From NCBI RefSeq assembly GCF_016918765.2, contig NZ_CP092104.1:1488001-1552000 (forward strand): a DNA stretch of 64,000 nt. Direction: 5' to 3'. A program made the translations under genes and the position numbers. How positions within the stretch are numbered: the stretch's first letter is position 1; each line of letters starts with the position of its first letter. Below the pieces are notes generated by a model. The model made no database searches. It saw nothing but the letters and a program-made list of their open reading frames with translations, and was not told the origin of the DNA. Shown one piece after another: positions 8,440-17,027 of the stretch. The stretch comes from Flagellatimonas centrodinii (GTDB lineage Bacteria > Pseudomonadota > Gammaproteobacteria > Nevskiales > Nevskiaceae).

Positions 8440-10965
8440 ATGATGCAGTCACTTTCCTTCATGACAGGCCGTCTGCGCGTCGTCCGCCTGTTGCTAGCAA
8501 GCGCACTGCTCGGTGCCAGTGGCGCCAGCCCGGCGCTCGAATTCAATATGGACGTTCTCGGTGAGAACGTGGGTGTTGTGCTCAACAACACCGTCACCTT
8601 CGGCGCTTCCTGGCGCCTGCAGGATCAGGCCAGTGACCTGATCAGCAAGGGAGCGATCAACCCGGAGCTATGCTCGGGTCAGTTCCAGACCTGTCAGGGT
8701 CTGTTTCGCAACCAGACGTTTCCGGCGGCGCGTCTCGCCGCCGCACCCGGCCAGGGGTCGATCAACTTCGACGATGGCAACCTGAACTATGACCGCGGCG
8801 ACATCACCCAGATGCCGTTCAAGTACAGCCATGATTTTCGCTTCAAGTGGAAAAACTACGGCATCTTCGTTCGCGGTATCGGCATCTACGATCATCACAA
8901 TTACGATGATTTCGAGACCTTCAGCCCCAACAAGATCACCTCGGCCAACGTCGGTCAGGTGGGGCGCACCGGTGATGCTGGCGTTTCCAACCGCTACTTC
9001 GACCAGGTATTCGGCCCTGGCGGTGTGGTGCGGGATATTCGCAACCGTGACGAAGCCAAAGAGATCGGCCTGCGGTACGACCTGCTGGATGCCAACTTCT
9101 TCGCCAACATTCCGCTTGATGACATCCGCACCCTGACCCTGCGGGTCGGGCGCCAGACGGTGAACTGGGGACAGAGCTCGGTGGCGGTGATCAACAGCGT
9201 CAATCAGGCGCAGCCGGTCAATACCAACTCGCTGTATCGTCTCGGCTTCGGCCTGCTCGAAGAGCTGTTCGTGCCGGTGAACATGGTGCGTGCCAGTACC
9301 GAAATCTTCGGCGGCATCACCATGGAGGCCTACTATCAGCTGGAGTGGCAGCCGATCGAGATTCCCACCGCCGGCAGCTTCATGTCGTTTGTCGATATCG
9401 GCACCGACAACCAGCGCGAGACCGTCAACCTCGCGTTCGGCCAGGCGCCGGATGACCCGGAGTTTCTCGGCAGCCCGCTGGACAACCCGCTGGCGCTGAT
9501 CACCGGCACCTCGCTTACCGCCGAGCGGCTGCCGGATCGTGATGCCCGCGACTCCGGCCAGTACGGCGTGTCGTTCAAGTACTACGCCGACAACATCAAC
9601 AACGGCACCGAGTTCGGCGCCTATTTCATGAACTACCACTCGAAGCTGCCGTATGTCAGCTTCTTCTCCACCGATGCCAGTTGCGCGCGTGCGGCCGGCA
9701 ACGCCATGGGGATGGATGCACGCAATACGAGCGAGCTTTTCGCGGCTTGCCCGAATTTGCCGACCTCGCAGCTCGACTTGCTTGGTGGCCAGGTGCCGCT
9801 GCTGGCCGATATCGGATCGTTGGCGTTGCAGCGCCCAGGCGTGTTGAGCGAATTCGGCCTGATCGATGGCAACCTGCCGGGCCTGCTGAACCTGCTGCTG
9901 CCGCGGCCGGGTGAGCCAGTCTCCAGCGTGGTGCCGTTCGACAGCGCCAAGCTGCAGTTGGAATACCCCGAAGACCTGAAGATGTTCGGAGTCGACTTCA
10001 CCACTACCTTCGGCGAGTACTCGTTCCAGGGGGAGCTGTCATACCGACCCAACGTGCCGCTGCAGGTGGCGTTGATCGACGTCGCCTTCTCGGCGTTCGG
10101 GCCGGTGTTGGGCAGTTGCCACAACGAAGAGGTGGGTTGTTTCGGCTCATCGGCCGGCCTCGGCTTCGATGAAACCGGCGACTTCGTGCTCTACGAGGGT
10201 AACGATTTCACCGATGCCGACGGCAATAACCCCTACGCCGACACCATCAACCTGGTGGTGGGCGCGGTGCCGGGCTCGGCACGCTCGTTCCCGAGCTTCC
10301 TCATTCCCTATCGCGGCGGTGCGGACGCCATCGGCAACAATGCGCCCAACAGCTACATCCAGGGCTGGATTCCGGGCAAGGTGGTGCAGTACAACCTCGG
10401 CGCCACGCGGGTGCTGGGCCCCAACGAAAACTGGATCGGCGCCGACCAGGTGATCCTGATCTACGAAGTTGCTGCCACCCACGTCACCAACATGCCGGAC
10501 TTCGACGAGCTGCAGATCGAAGGGCCGCTGACCGCCTACACCCACGCCAGCGCCGGCGCTGACGGCAGTGGTGCCGATGGCTCCCGGCTGGCGTGCTCGA
10601 CCAATCCCTCGTGCTCGATCGGTCCCGACGGTCTTCGCTTCAATCCCTATCAGACCCCCCGCAGTGCCTACGCCGATGCCTTCTCCTGGGGGTATCGCAT
10701 CGTCGGTCGTATCGGCTACGAGTCGGTGCTGCCGGGGATCAGTATCCAGCCGCTGTTCATCTGGGCGCATGACATCAACGGCAACTCGCCCGGGCCGGCC
10801 GGCAATTTCGTCGAGGGACGCAAGGCGCTCAACCTGCTGCTGGAAACCCGCTACGGGCCCTCTTATGCGTTCACCGTTGCCTACAACACCTTCTTTGGTG
10901 GCGGCAGCAACAACCTGTATCGCGACCGTGACAATCTCGGTTTCTTCTTCAAGTACCAGTTCTGA
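8440..10965 (+). CDS. DUF1302 outer-membrane beta-barrel protein (first paralogue)
   Basis: An 841-residue exported protein with a signal peptide (VRLLLASALLGASGASPAL, cleavage near residue 30-33). Its DUF1302 body has amphipathic beta-strands and ends in an aromatic residue (FFFKYQF), the outer-membrane barrel signature read by BAM. Conserved landmarks are TVTFGASWRLQDQ near the N-terminus and WGQSSVAVINSVNQAQPVN in the middle. Eight cysteines occur as four close pairs. The gene at 12205 encodes a paralogue similar over the full length except one segment (about residues 414-497 here). Probable role: outer-membrane channel or receptor of the transport cluster. The start could be either of two adjacent ATGs (8440/8443). 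Confidence 0.88.
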   Translation: MMQSLSFMTGRLRVVRLLLASALLGASGASPALEFNMDVLGENVGVVLNNTVTFGASWRLQDQASDLISKGAINPELCSGQFQTCQGLFRNQTFPAARLAAAPGQGSINFDDGNLNYDRGDITQMPFKYSHDFRFKWKNYGIFVRGIGIYDHHNYDDFETFSPNKITSANVGQVGRTGDAGVSNRYFDQVFGPGGVVRDIRNRDEAKEIGLRYDLLDANFFANIPLDDIRTLTLRVGRQTVNWGQSSVAVINSVNQAQPVNTNSLYRLGFGLLEELFVPVNMVRASTEIFGGITMEAYYQLEWQPIEIPTAGSFMSFVDIGTDNQRETVNLAFGQAPDDPEFLGSPLDNPLALITGTSLTAERLPDRDARDSGQYGVSFKYYADNINNGTEFGAYFMNYHSKLPYVSFFSTDASCARAAGNAMGMDARNTSELFAACPNLPTSQLDLLGGQVPLLADIGSLALQRPGVLSEFGLIDGNLPGLLNLLLPRPGEPVSSVVPFDSAKLQLEYPEDLKMFGVDFTTTFGEYSFQGELSYRPNVPLQVALIDVAFSAFGPVLGSCHNEEVGCFGSSAGLGFDETGDFVLYEGNDFTDADGNNPYADTINLVVGAVPGSARSFPSFLIPYRGGADAIGNNAPNSYIQGWIPGKVVQYNLGATRVLGPNENWIGADQVILIYEVAATHVTNMPDFDELQIEGPLTAYTHASAGADGSGADGSRLACSTNPSCSIGPDGLRFNPYQTPRSAYADAFSWGYRIVGRIGYESVLPGISIQPLFIWAHDINGNSPGPAGNFVEGRKALNLLLETRYGPSYAFTVAYNTFFGGGSNNLYRDRDNLGFFFKYQF

Positions 10966-10989
10966 CGGCCGCCCCTGCGAGAGTTCACG

Positions 10990-12042
10990 ATGATCACGAA
11001 CCCGATGCTCAGATCCTTCCGCCTCCCCTTGCTGCCGGCCGTGATGGTCGGTCTGGCCCTGTCGCCGACGGCGTGGGCGCAGGACGACACCATCACACCG
11101 AAAGTCGCGGAGATCGCACCCCGATCAGCGCAGGCGCTGCTCACGGCCATTGCAGTGGCAGGCGATCATCTGGTGGCCGTGGGGTCGCGGGGTCATATCC
11201 TGGTGGCCGAGGACGGCAGCGAGCGCTGGAAGCAGGTCGAAGTGCCGGTCCGCAGTCTGCTTACCGAAGTGCAGTTCGCCAACGCCACCACCGGCTGGGC
11301 AGTCGGCCATGACGCCACCATCCTCAAGACCGAGGATGGCGGTCAGACCTGGGCACTGCAGAACTTCGATGCCACGCAGGAGCCGCTGCTGTCCCTGTAT
11401 GCCGTTGATGCTCAGCACGTCTACGCCTTCGGCGCTTTCGGGCTGATGCTGGAAACGCACGACGGCGGCAGCACATGGGATGCCAAAACCTCCGAAGTGG
11501 CAGACGAGGGTGTCCACCTCAACTCGGTGACGGCACTGGCCGATGGCAGTCTGTTGCTGGCCGGCGAAATGGGCATGCTGGCGCTTTCGCAAGATCAGGG
11601 CGAGACCTGGCAGCGGTTGCCGTCGCCCTATGAGAGTTCGTTCTTCGCCGCCGCGCCACATGGCGAAAAAGGCGCAGTAGTGGCCGGGCTCCGCGGCAAC
11701 CTGTATCTGACCGATGACGTACTGGGGGGGGAGTGGACGGAAGTGGCCACCGGCTCGGTGCAGTCAATCTTCAGCATCGTCCCCGAGGCCGATGGCAGCT
11801 TCGTACTGGTCGGCCTCAACGCCACCCTGCAGCGCCTCGGTGCCGACGGCAGTGTCACCCCGTTGTCGCCACAGCGGCTGAAAGCCGCCGCCGCCCAGGA
11901 CATCGCGCTGCCCTACGTTGCCCTGCAGAACAATGGCGGCAACAACACCGAAGCCGGCGCCTATGCCGACGCGGTGGGCCTGGCCAACGGGGTGCTGGTG
12001 ACCGTGGGTGACACCGGCATTCGTCGCTGGCAGTTGAACTGA
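10990..12042 (+). CDS. YCF48/BNR-repeat exported beta-propeller protein
   Basis: A 350-residue protein with a Sec signal peptide ending near SPTAWAQ-DD (about residue 31). The body has repeated propeller blades of the photosystem II stability factor (YCF48) type: WAVGHDATILKTEDGG, then FGLMLETHDGGSTWD and LSQDQGETWQRL, each with the Asp-box-like DGG/DQGETW pattern. It lies 24 bases after the first DUF1302 gene and before the second. YCF48-like proteins recur next to DUF1302/DUF1329/RND genes. A periplasmic scaffold or assembly factor for the barrels is the likeliest role; no catalytic motif is visible. Confidence 0.85.
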   Translation: MITNPMLRSFRLPLLPAVMVGLALSPTAWAQDDTITPKVAEIAPRSAQALLTAIAVAGDHLVAVGSRGHILVAEDGSERWKQVEVPVRSLLTEVQFANATTGWAVGHDATILKTEDGGQTWALQNFDATQEPLLSLYAVDAQHVYAFGAFGLMLETHDGGSTWDAKTSEVADEGVHLNSVTALADGSLLLAGEMGMLALSQDQGETWQRLPSPYESSFFAAAPHGEKGAVVAGLRGNLYLTDDVLGGEWTEVATGSVQSIFSIVPEADGSFVLVGLNATLQRLGADGSVTPLSPQRLKAAAAQDIALPYVALQNNGGNNTEAGAYADAVGLANGVLVTVGDTGIRRWQLN

Positions 12043-12204
12043 AGCCGCGGGCTGCAGGCGTTTTTATGAACCGTTTTGAATACCGTCGGCAGGTTTGCGG
12101 GGTGACAGCGATTCGTTGACACTGCAGACCGTCGACATCCGGCCAAGATGCACCCCGATTCGAAAGAGGGTGGACTGGCCGTCAGTGACCATGAGGAGAG
12201 CATG

Positions 12205-14724
12205 ATGAGCAAGTTCGCGGAAACCCGGGTGGTGCGTGGTGTCCTGAAGTCTGCCGTGGGGGCCGTTCTGGTCGCCGGCAGTTTCAGCGCACACGCCTTG
12301 CAGTACCAGTTCAATCTGTTCGGCGAGAACGTCGACGCGGTGCTCAACAACACCGTGACCTTCGGCGCCTCGTGGCGCCTGCAGGATCAGGCCTCTGACC
12401 TGATCGGTAAAAGCAACCAGGATCCGGATCTGTGTCGTGGCGTGTTCCAGAGCTGCCAGGGGCTGCACCGACTGCAGAACTTCCCGGCCGAGCGGCTTGC
12501 CAATGCGCCGGGGCAGGGGTCGATCAACTTCGACGACGGCAACCTCAACTACGACCGCGGCGACATCACCCAGATGCCGCTCAAGTACAGCCACGATTTC
12601 CGCTTCAAGTGGAAGAACTACGGCATCTTCATTCGCGGCATCGGCATCTACGATCATCACAACTACGATGATTTCGAGACCTTCAGCCCCAACAAGATCA
12701 CCGCCGAGAATGCGGACGACGTGATCATCACCGGTGATGACCGCATCTCCAACCGCTACTTCGACGGGGTCTATCAGTCGGGCGGGGTGGTCCGCGACAT
12801 CCGCAGCCAGGAAGAAGCCGACGAAATCGGTCTGCGCTATGACCTGCTGGATGCCAACTTCTTCGCCAGCATTCCGCTGGATGACATTCGCTCGCTGACC
12901 CTGCGGATCGGCCGTCAGACCGTGAACTGGGGCCAGAGCACGGTGGCGGTGGTCAACAGCGTCAACCAGGCGCAACCGGTCAACGCCAACTCGCTGTACC
13001 GCCTCGGATTCGGTCTGCTCGAAGAGCTCTTCGTGCCGGTGAACATGGTGCGTGCCAGCACCGAGATCTTCGCCGGCATCACCATGGAGGCCTACTACCA
13101 GCTGGAATGGCAGCCGATCGAGATTCCCACCGCCGGCAGCTTCATGTCCTTCGTCGACATCGGCACTGACAACCAGCGGGACACCGTCAACCTCGCGTTC
13201 GGTGGTGCCGCCGATGACCCCGACTTCGTCGGCGCGCCGCTGGACAACCCGCTGACCGCGATCACCTACACCACGCTGTCGGCGCAGCGCCTGCCCGACC
13301 GCGATGCACGGGACTCCGGCCAGTACGGTGTGTCGTTCAAGTACTACGCGGAAAACATCAACAACGGCACCGAGTTTGGCGCCTACTTCATGAACTACCA
13401 CTCGAAGCTGCCGTATGTGAGCTTCTTCTCGACGGACCTCAGCTGCGCGCGGGTAGCCGGTGCGAACGGTCTGCCAGCCACCAATACCAGCGAGCTGCTG
13501 AACCGCTGCCCGAACATGCCGATCGCCGTCAGCTCATTGCGCGGACAGACCAACCTGTTGCTGGATGTGGTGAACCTGAGCGCGCAGCGGCCGGGGATTG
13601 CCCTCACCGAACTGGGGCTGGTTGATGGCAATCCGCTGAGCCTGGCCAACCTCTTGATTCCGCTGCCCAACCAACCCGAATCGAGTGTGGTCCCGTTCGA
13701 CTCGGCAAAGCTGTTGATCGAGTACCCCGAAGATCTGAAGATGTTCGGCGCCGACTTCACCACCACCTTTGGCGAGTACTCGTTTCAGGGCGAGGTGTCG
13801 TACCGGCCCAACGTGCCGCTGCAGGTGGCACTGGTGGATGTCGCGTTTGCCGCCTTCGGGCCCACTTTGACGAGCTGTCACAATGAGGAGGTCAACTGTG
13901 CGGGTTCCAGCGCCGGTCTCGGCTTCAACGAGGATGGCGATTATGTGCTCTATGACGGTAACGACTTCACAGATGCCGACGGCAACAATCCCTATGCCGA
14001 TACCGTCAATCTGGTTATCGGGGCCGCACCCGGCTCGGCACGTTCCTTCCCCAGCTTCCTCATTCCCTATCGCTACGGCGCCGACGCCATCGGCAACAAC
14101 GCGCCCAACAGCTACATTCAGGGCTGGATTCCCGGGCGCGTGGCGCAGTACAACCTCGGTGCCACCCGGGTGCTGGGGCTGTCGGAGAACTGGATCGGCG
14201 CCGACCAGGTGATTCTGCTGTACGAACTGGCCGCCACCCATGTGCTCAACATGCCGGACTTCGATGAGTTGCAGATCGAAGGCCCGCTGACCGCCTACAC
14301 CCATGCCAGCGCCGGTGCCGATGGCAGCGGTGCCGATGGGTCGAAGCTGGCCTGCTCCACCAACCCCAGCTGCACCGTCGGCCCCGATGGTCTGCGATTC
14401 AATCCGTATCAGACCCCGCGCAGCGCCTATGCCGACGCCTTCTCCTGGGGATATCGCATCGTCGGCCGCATCGGCTACGAGTCGGTACTTCCGGGCATCA
14501 GCATCCAGCCGCTGTTCATCTGGGCGCACGACATCAACGGCAACTCGCCAGGGCCCGCCGGCAACTTCGTCGAGGGCCGCAAGAGCCTCAACCTGCTGCT
14601 GGAGACCCGCTACGGGCCGTCGGTTGCCTTCACCGTGTCGTACAACACCTTCTTCGGCGGCGGCAGCAACAACCTGTACCGCGACCGCGACAATATCGGC
14701 GCCTTCTTCAAGTATCAGTTTTAG
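12205..14724 (+). CDS. DUF1302 outer-membrane beta-barrel protein (second paralogue)
   Basis: An 839-residue exported protein starting MSKFAETRV. ATG 12205 is preferred because AGGAG lies 6 bases upstream; ATG 12202 is too close to it and ATG 12148 lacks a site. The signal peptide ends near FSAHA-LQY. Architecture, the four cysteine pairs and the C-terminal aromatic (FFKYQF) match the paralogue at 8440. The proteins are near-identical in long blocks but diverge in the segment at residues ~412-493. A terminator follows, so this closes the cluster. Both paralogues are kept in one operon-like array, suggesting two channels with different external loops. Confidence 0.88.
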   Translation: MSKFAETRVVRGVLKSAVGAVLVAGSFSAHALQYQFNLFGENVDAVLNNTVTFGASWRLQDQASDLIGKSNQDPDLCRGVFQSCQGLHRLQNFPAERLANAPGQGSINFDDGNLNYDRGDITQMPLKYSHDFRFKWKNYGIFIRGIGIYDHHNYDDFETFSPNKITAENADDVIITGDDRISNRYFDGVYQSGGVVRDIRSQEEADEIGLRYDLLDANFFASIPLDDIRSLTLRIGRQTVNWGQSTVAVVNSVNQAQPVNANSLYRLGFGLLEELFVPVNMVRASTEIFAGITMEAYYQLEWQPIEIPTAGSFMSFVDIGTDNQRDTVNLAFGGAADDPDFVGAPLDNPLTAITYTTLSAQRLPDRDARDSGQYGVSFKYYAENINNGTEFGAYFMNYHSKLPYVSFFSTDLSCARVAGANGLPATNTSELLNRCPNMPIAVSSLRGQTNLLLDVVNLSAQRPGIALTELGLVDGNPLSLANLLIPLPNQPESSVVPFDSAKLLIEYPEDLKMFGADFTTTFGEYSFQGEVSYRPNVPLQVALVDVAFAAFGPTLTSCHNEEVNCAGSSAGLGFNEDGDYVLYDGNDFTDADGNNPYADTVNLVIGAAPGSARSFPSFLIPYRYGADAIGNNAPNSYIQGWIPGRVAQYNLGATRVLGLSENWIGADQVILLYELAATHVLNMPDFDELQIEGPLTAYTHASAGADGSGADGSKLACSTNPSCTVGPDGLRFNPYQTPRSAYADAFSWGYRIVGRIGYESVLPGISIQPLFIWAHDINGNSPGPAGNFVEGRKSLNLLLETRYGPSVAFTVSYNTFFGGGSNNLYRDRDNIGAFFKYQF

Positions 14725-14744
14725 GGAATCCGCTGGATGTCCCT

Positions 14745-14771
14745 TGCCCCGCTCCGGCGGGGCATTTTTTT
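14745..14771 (+). terminator. Intrinsic terminator ending the transport cluster
   Basis: TGCCCCGC/GCGGGGCA stem with a TCCG loop followed by seven T (14765-14771), 20 bases after the second DUF1302 stop. Confidence 0.92.
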
Positions 14772-14919
14772 GGGCGCCAGCCCGCTGTACGGGGCCCCTG
14801 CGGTGCCCGTGTCCCCGGTGTAGGAATAATCTGACGTTACGCCGTAATATGAACCTTGTACTTGACGTGAACATGATTCAGAATGCGCGCCTCTTTCGAG
14901 CTGCAGGGTCTGAAGTTCA

Positions 14920-15648
14920 ATGGGAACGCGGGAGCGCCGCCAGCGGGAATTCGGGGAACGCGAGCAGCAGTTCCTCGCGGCTGCGCGTGAGCTGATCGCT
15001 GAAAGCGGTCTGTTGAGCCTGCAGATGTCGAAGGTCGCCGAACGCTGCGAATACGCGGTCGGCACGCTGTATCAGCACTTCACCTCGAAAGAGGACCTGC
15101 TGCTGGGCGTGCTGATCGAGGACGTTCGTGAGCATACCGCGCTGTTCCAGCGGGTGGCCGACTGGCAGGCGCCGACGCGGGATCGCATGTTCGCCATCGG
15201 GGTGGCAGACATGATCTTCGTCAACCGTCATCCGGACTTCTTCCGCCTCTCGCAATATTCCCTGTGCGAGGTGGTCTGGAAGGCGGCATCGGCCGAGCGT
15301 CGGCAGGACTTTCTCGATATCACCAAGCCGATTGGTGAAGTGGTGGTGGCGATTGTCGAGGACGCGGTGGCCCAGGGGGACCTGACCCTGACGCACCAGA
15401 CACCACAGGAGCTGGCCGCCGGTATGTGGGCCCTCTGCGCCGGCTTCCACCAGTTGGTTCACGCCGAAGGGGTGCTCGACGACTTTTCGGTCCGTGCCCC
15501 GTACCGGGCGATGTCGCAGCACATTCAGCACCTGCTCAATGGCGTCGGCTGGCGCCCACTGCAGGCCGACACGTCGCCCGCCGGGCTGGACGTGTTGATC
15601 AAACGCATTTGCAAAGAGGTTTTCGATGAATCGATCTGTGCAGGTTAA
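14920..15648 (+). CDS. TetR-family repressor of the adjacent efflux operon
   Basis: A 242-residue regulator. Residues ~15-65 form the TetR HTH (FLAAARELIAESGLL, then MSKVAERCEYAVGTLYQHF and SKEDLL); the rest is a helical ligand-binding domain. Its 3' end overlaps the start of the tolC-like gene by 23 bases, so it is transcribed and probably translationally coupled with the pump. Autoregulation through the 195-bp upstream region is likely but no clean palindrome is seen. AcrR-like repressors of RND pumps respond to the pump's substrates. Confidence 0.88.
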   Translation: MGTRERRQREFGEREQQFLAAARELIAESGLLSLQMSKVAERCEYAVGTLYQHFTSKEDLLLGVLIEDVREHTALFQRVADWQAPTRDRMFAIGVADMIFVNRHPDFFRLSQYSLCEVVWKAASAERRQDFLDITKPIGEVVVAIVEDAVAQGDLTLTHQTPQELAAGMWALCAGFHQLVHAEGVLDDFSVRAPYRAMSQHIQHLLNGVGWRPLQADTSPAGLDVLIKRICKEVFDESICAG

Positions 15649-16984
15649 GCACGCAACCGCGCTTCTTGTGCTGTCTCTGGTCGCACTTCCGGCCAGCGCC
15701 GGAATGTTGATTTCCGAGGCCCTGAGCCGCGCGGTCGAAGCGGATCCGCAGTTCGCCGCCGCCGCTGCCACGCAGCGCGCCAACCGCGAGCTGGGCGAGC
15801 AGGAACGCGCCGCCCTGCGCCCGAGCGTGGCCCTGCGTGCCAACGCCGACTACGCCTATACCGACGCCGACTTCGCCTTTGGCGCCTCGGACGAGGACTA
15901 TGCGGCATGGTCCGCCGTGCTGGAAGTCCGGCAGCCACTGTTGCGTCTGGACTGGGGCGCACGCCTTGACCGTGCCGAGGCACGGGATGCACTGGCCGAA
16001 GTCGAGTACCGCGCCGCCGAAATCGACTTCATCGCGCGGGTGTCGGAGCGCTATCTCAACGCTTTGCTGGCCGAAGACCAGTTGCGACAGACCGAGGCCG
16101 AGGCTCGCGCGATTCGCGAGTCGCTCGACGATACCCAGAAGCGGTATGACGTCGAGCTGGTGCCCGGCACCGATCTCAAGGAAGCGCAGGCGCGTGATGA
16201 CCTGATCCAGGCGCAATTGATCGCGGCGCGCGGTCAGGTGGAGGAAACCCGCGACGCCTTGGAAGAGATCACCGGTTACGCCCGTGGCCCGCTGCCGCGC
16301 TTGCGCGAGACGCTGGACCTGCCGCCGCTGACCGACAGTGATGTTGATACCTGGTACCGCACGGCGCAGGACAGCAACGTCGATCTACTGCGGGCGCGCC
16401 TGCAGACCGAACTGGCCCGCACCAACCGCCAGAGCCGCAAGGCCGAAGCGCTGCCGAGCCTCGATGTGGTGGCCAGCGCCGGCCGCAATGACTCGCAGGA
16501 CTACACCCTCGGACAACTGCAGGACGAGGCCCGTATCGGCGTTGAATTGACGGTGCCGCTCTATGCCGGCGGCATCAACCACAGCCGGGTACGCGAGGCT
16601 GAAGCCCGCATTGACGAAGCCGACCTGGCCCTGACCCGGGCGCAGCGCGAGGTGCGTAGTGCCATTCGCAAAGCCTACCGGGACGTGGTGTCGGCACTGA
16701 CGGCCGACAAGGCCTATTCGCAGGTGCTGGCATCGGCCGAAGCCGCCGAGCGGGCGGTGCAGGCCGGCTACGATGCCGGCACCCGCACCATCGCTGATGT
16801 GCTGGATGCCCAGAGTCGGGTGGTGCAGGCACAGCGCGACCGCAACGAAGTCCGCTACGACCTCTTGATCAAGGCGCTGATCCTGCAGGCCACCGCCGGC
16901 ACGCTCAGTGTCGACATGGTGGCCGCCATGGACCGCCTGTTCGAGCAGCCCGACGCCGCCGAACCACCCGCCGCAGCGCCGTGA
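15626..16984 (+). CDS. TolC-family outer membrane efflux protein
   Basis: A 452-residue exported protein with a signal peptide (LLVLSLVALPASA-GM). It has two OEP halves of long coiled-coil helices: ALSRAVEADPQF near the start and the second-repeat motif VREAEARIDEADLALTRAQREV near residue 330. The C-terminal part has the usual GYDAGTRTIADVLDAQ element. It forms the trimeric outer-membrane duct of a tripartite pump. Its ATG 15626 lies inside the TetR gene, with GAGG upstream. The adaptor gene follows after 43 bases. Confidence 0.93.
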   Translation: MNRSVQVKHATALLVLSLVALPASAGMLISEALSRAVEADPQFAAAAATQRANRELGEQERAALRPSVALRANADYAYTDADFAFGASDEDYAAWSAVLEVRQPLLRLDWGARLDRAEARDALAEVEYRAAEIDFIARVSERYLNALLAEDQLRQTEAEARAIRESLDDTQKRYDVELVPGTDLKEAQARDDLIQAQLIAARGQVEETRDALEEITGYARGPLPRLRETLDLPPLTDSDVDTWYRTAQDSNVDLLRARLQTELARTNRQSRKAEALPSLDVVASAGRNDSQDYTLGQLQDEARIGVELTVPLYAGGINHSRVREAEARIDEADLALTRAQREVRSAIRKAYRDVVSALTADKAYSQVLASAEAAERAVQAGYDAGTRTIADVLDAQSRVVQAQRDRNEVRYDLLIKALILQATAGTLSVDMVAAMDRLFEQPDAAEPPAAAP

Positions 16985-17027
16985 AGTTCCGCTCTCCTTT
17001 TTTCGCATTTCGCAGCAGAGACCCGTC

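Noticed and set aside
12116-12150. Promoter before the second DUF1302 gene (TTGACA at 12116)
   Set aside because: No acceptable -10 element lies 16-19 bases downstream; left unannotated.
8440-14724. Assembly duplication explaining the two DUF1302 genes
   Set aside because: The copies differ throughout at the base level, have different signal peptides and one divergent block, and are separated by a unique YCF48 gene.
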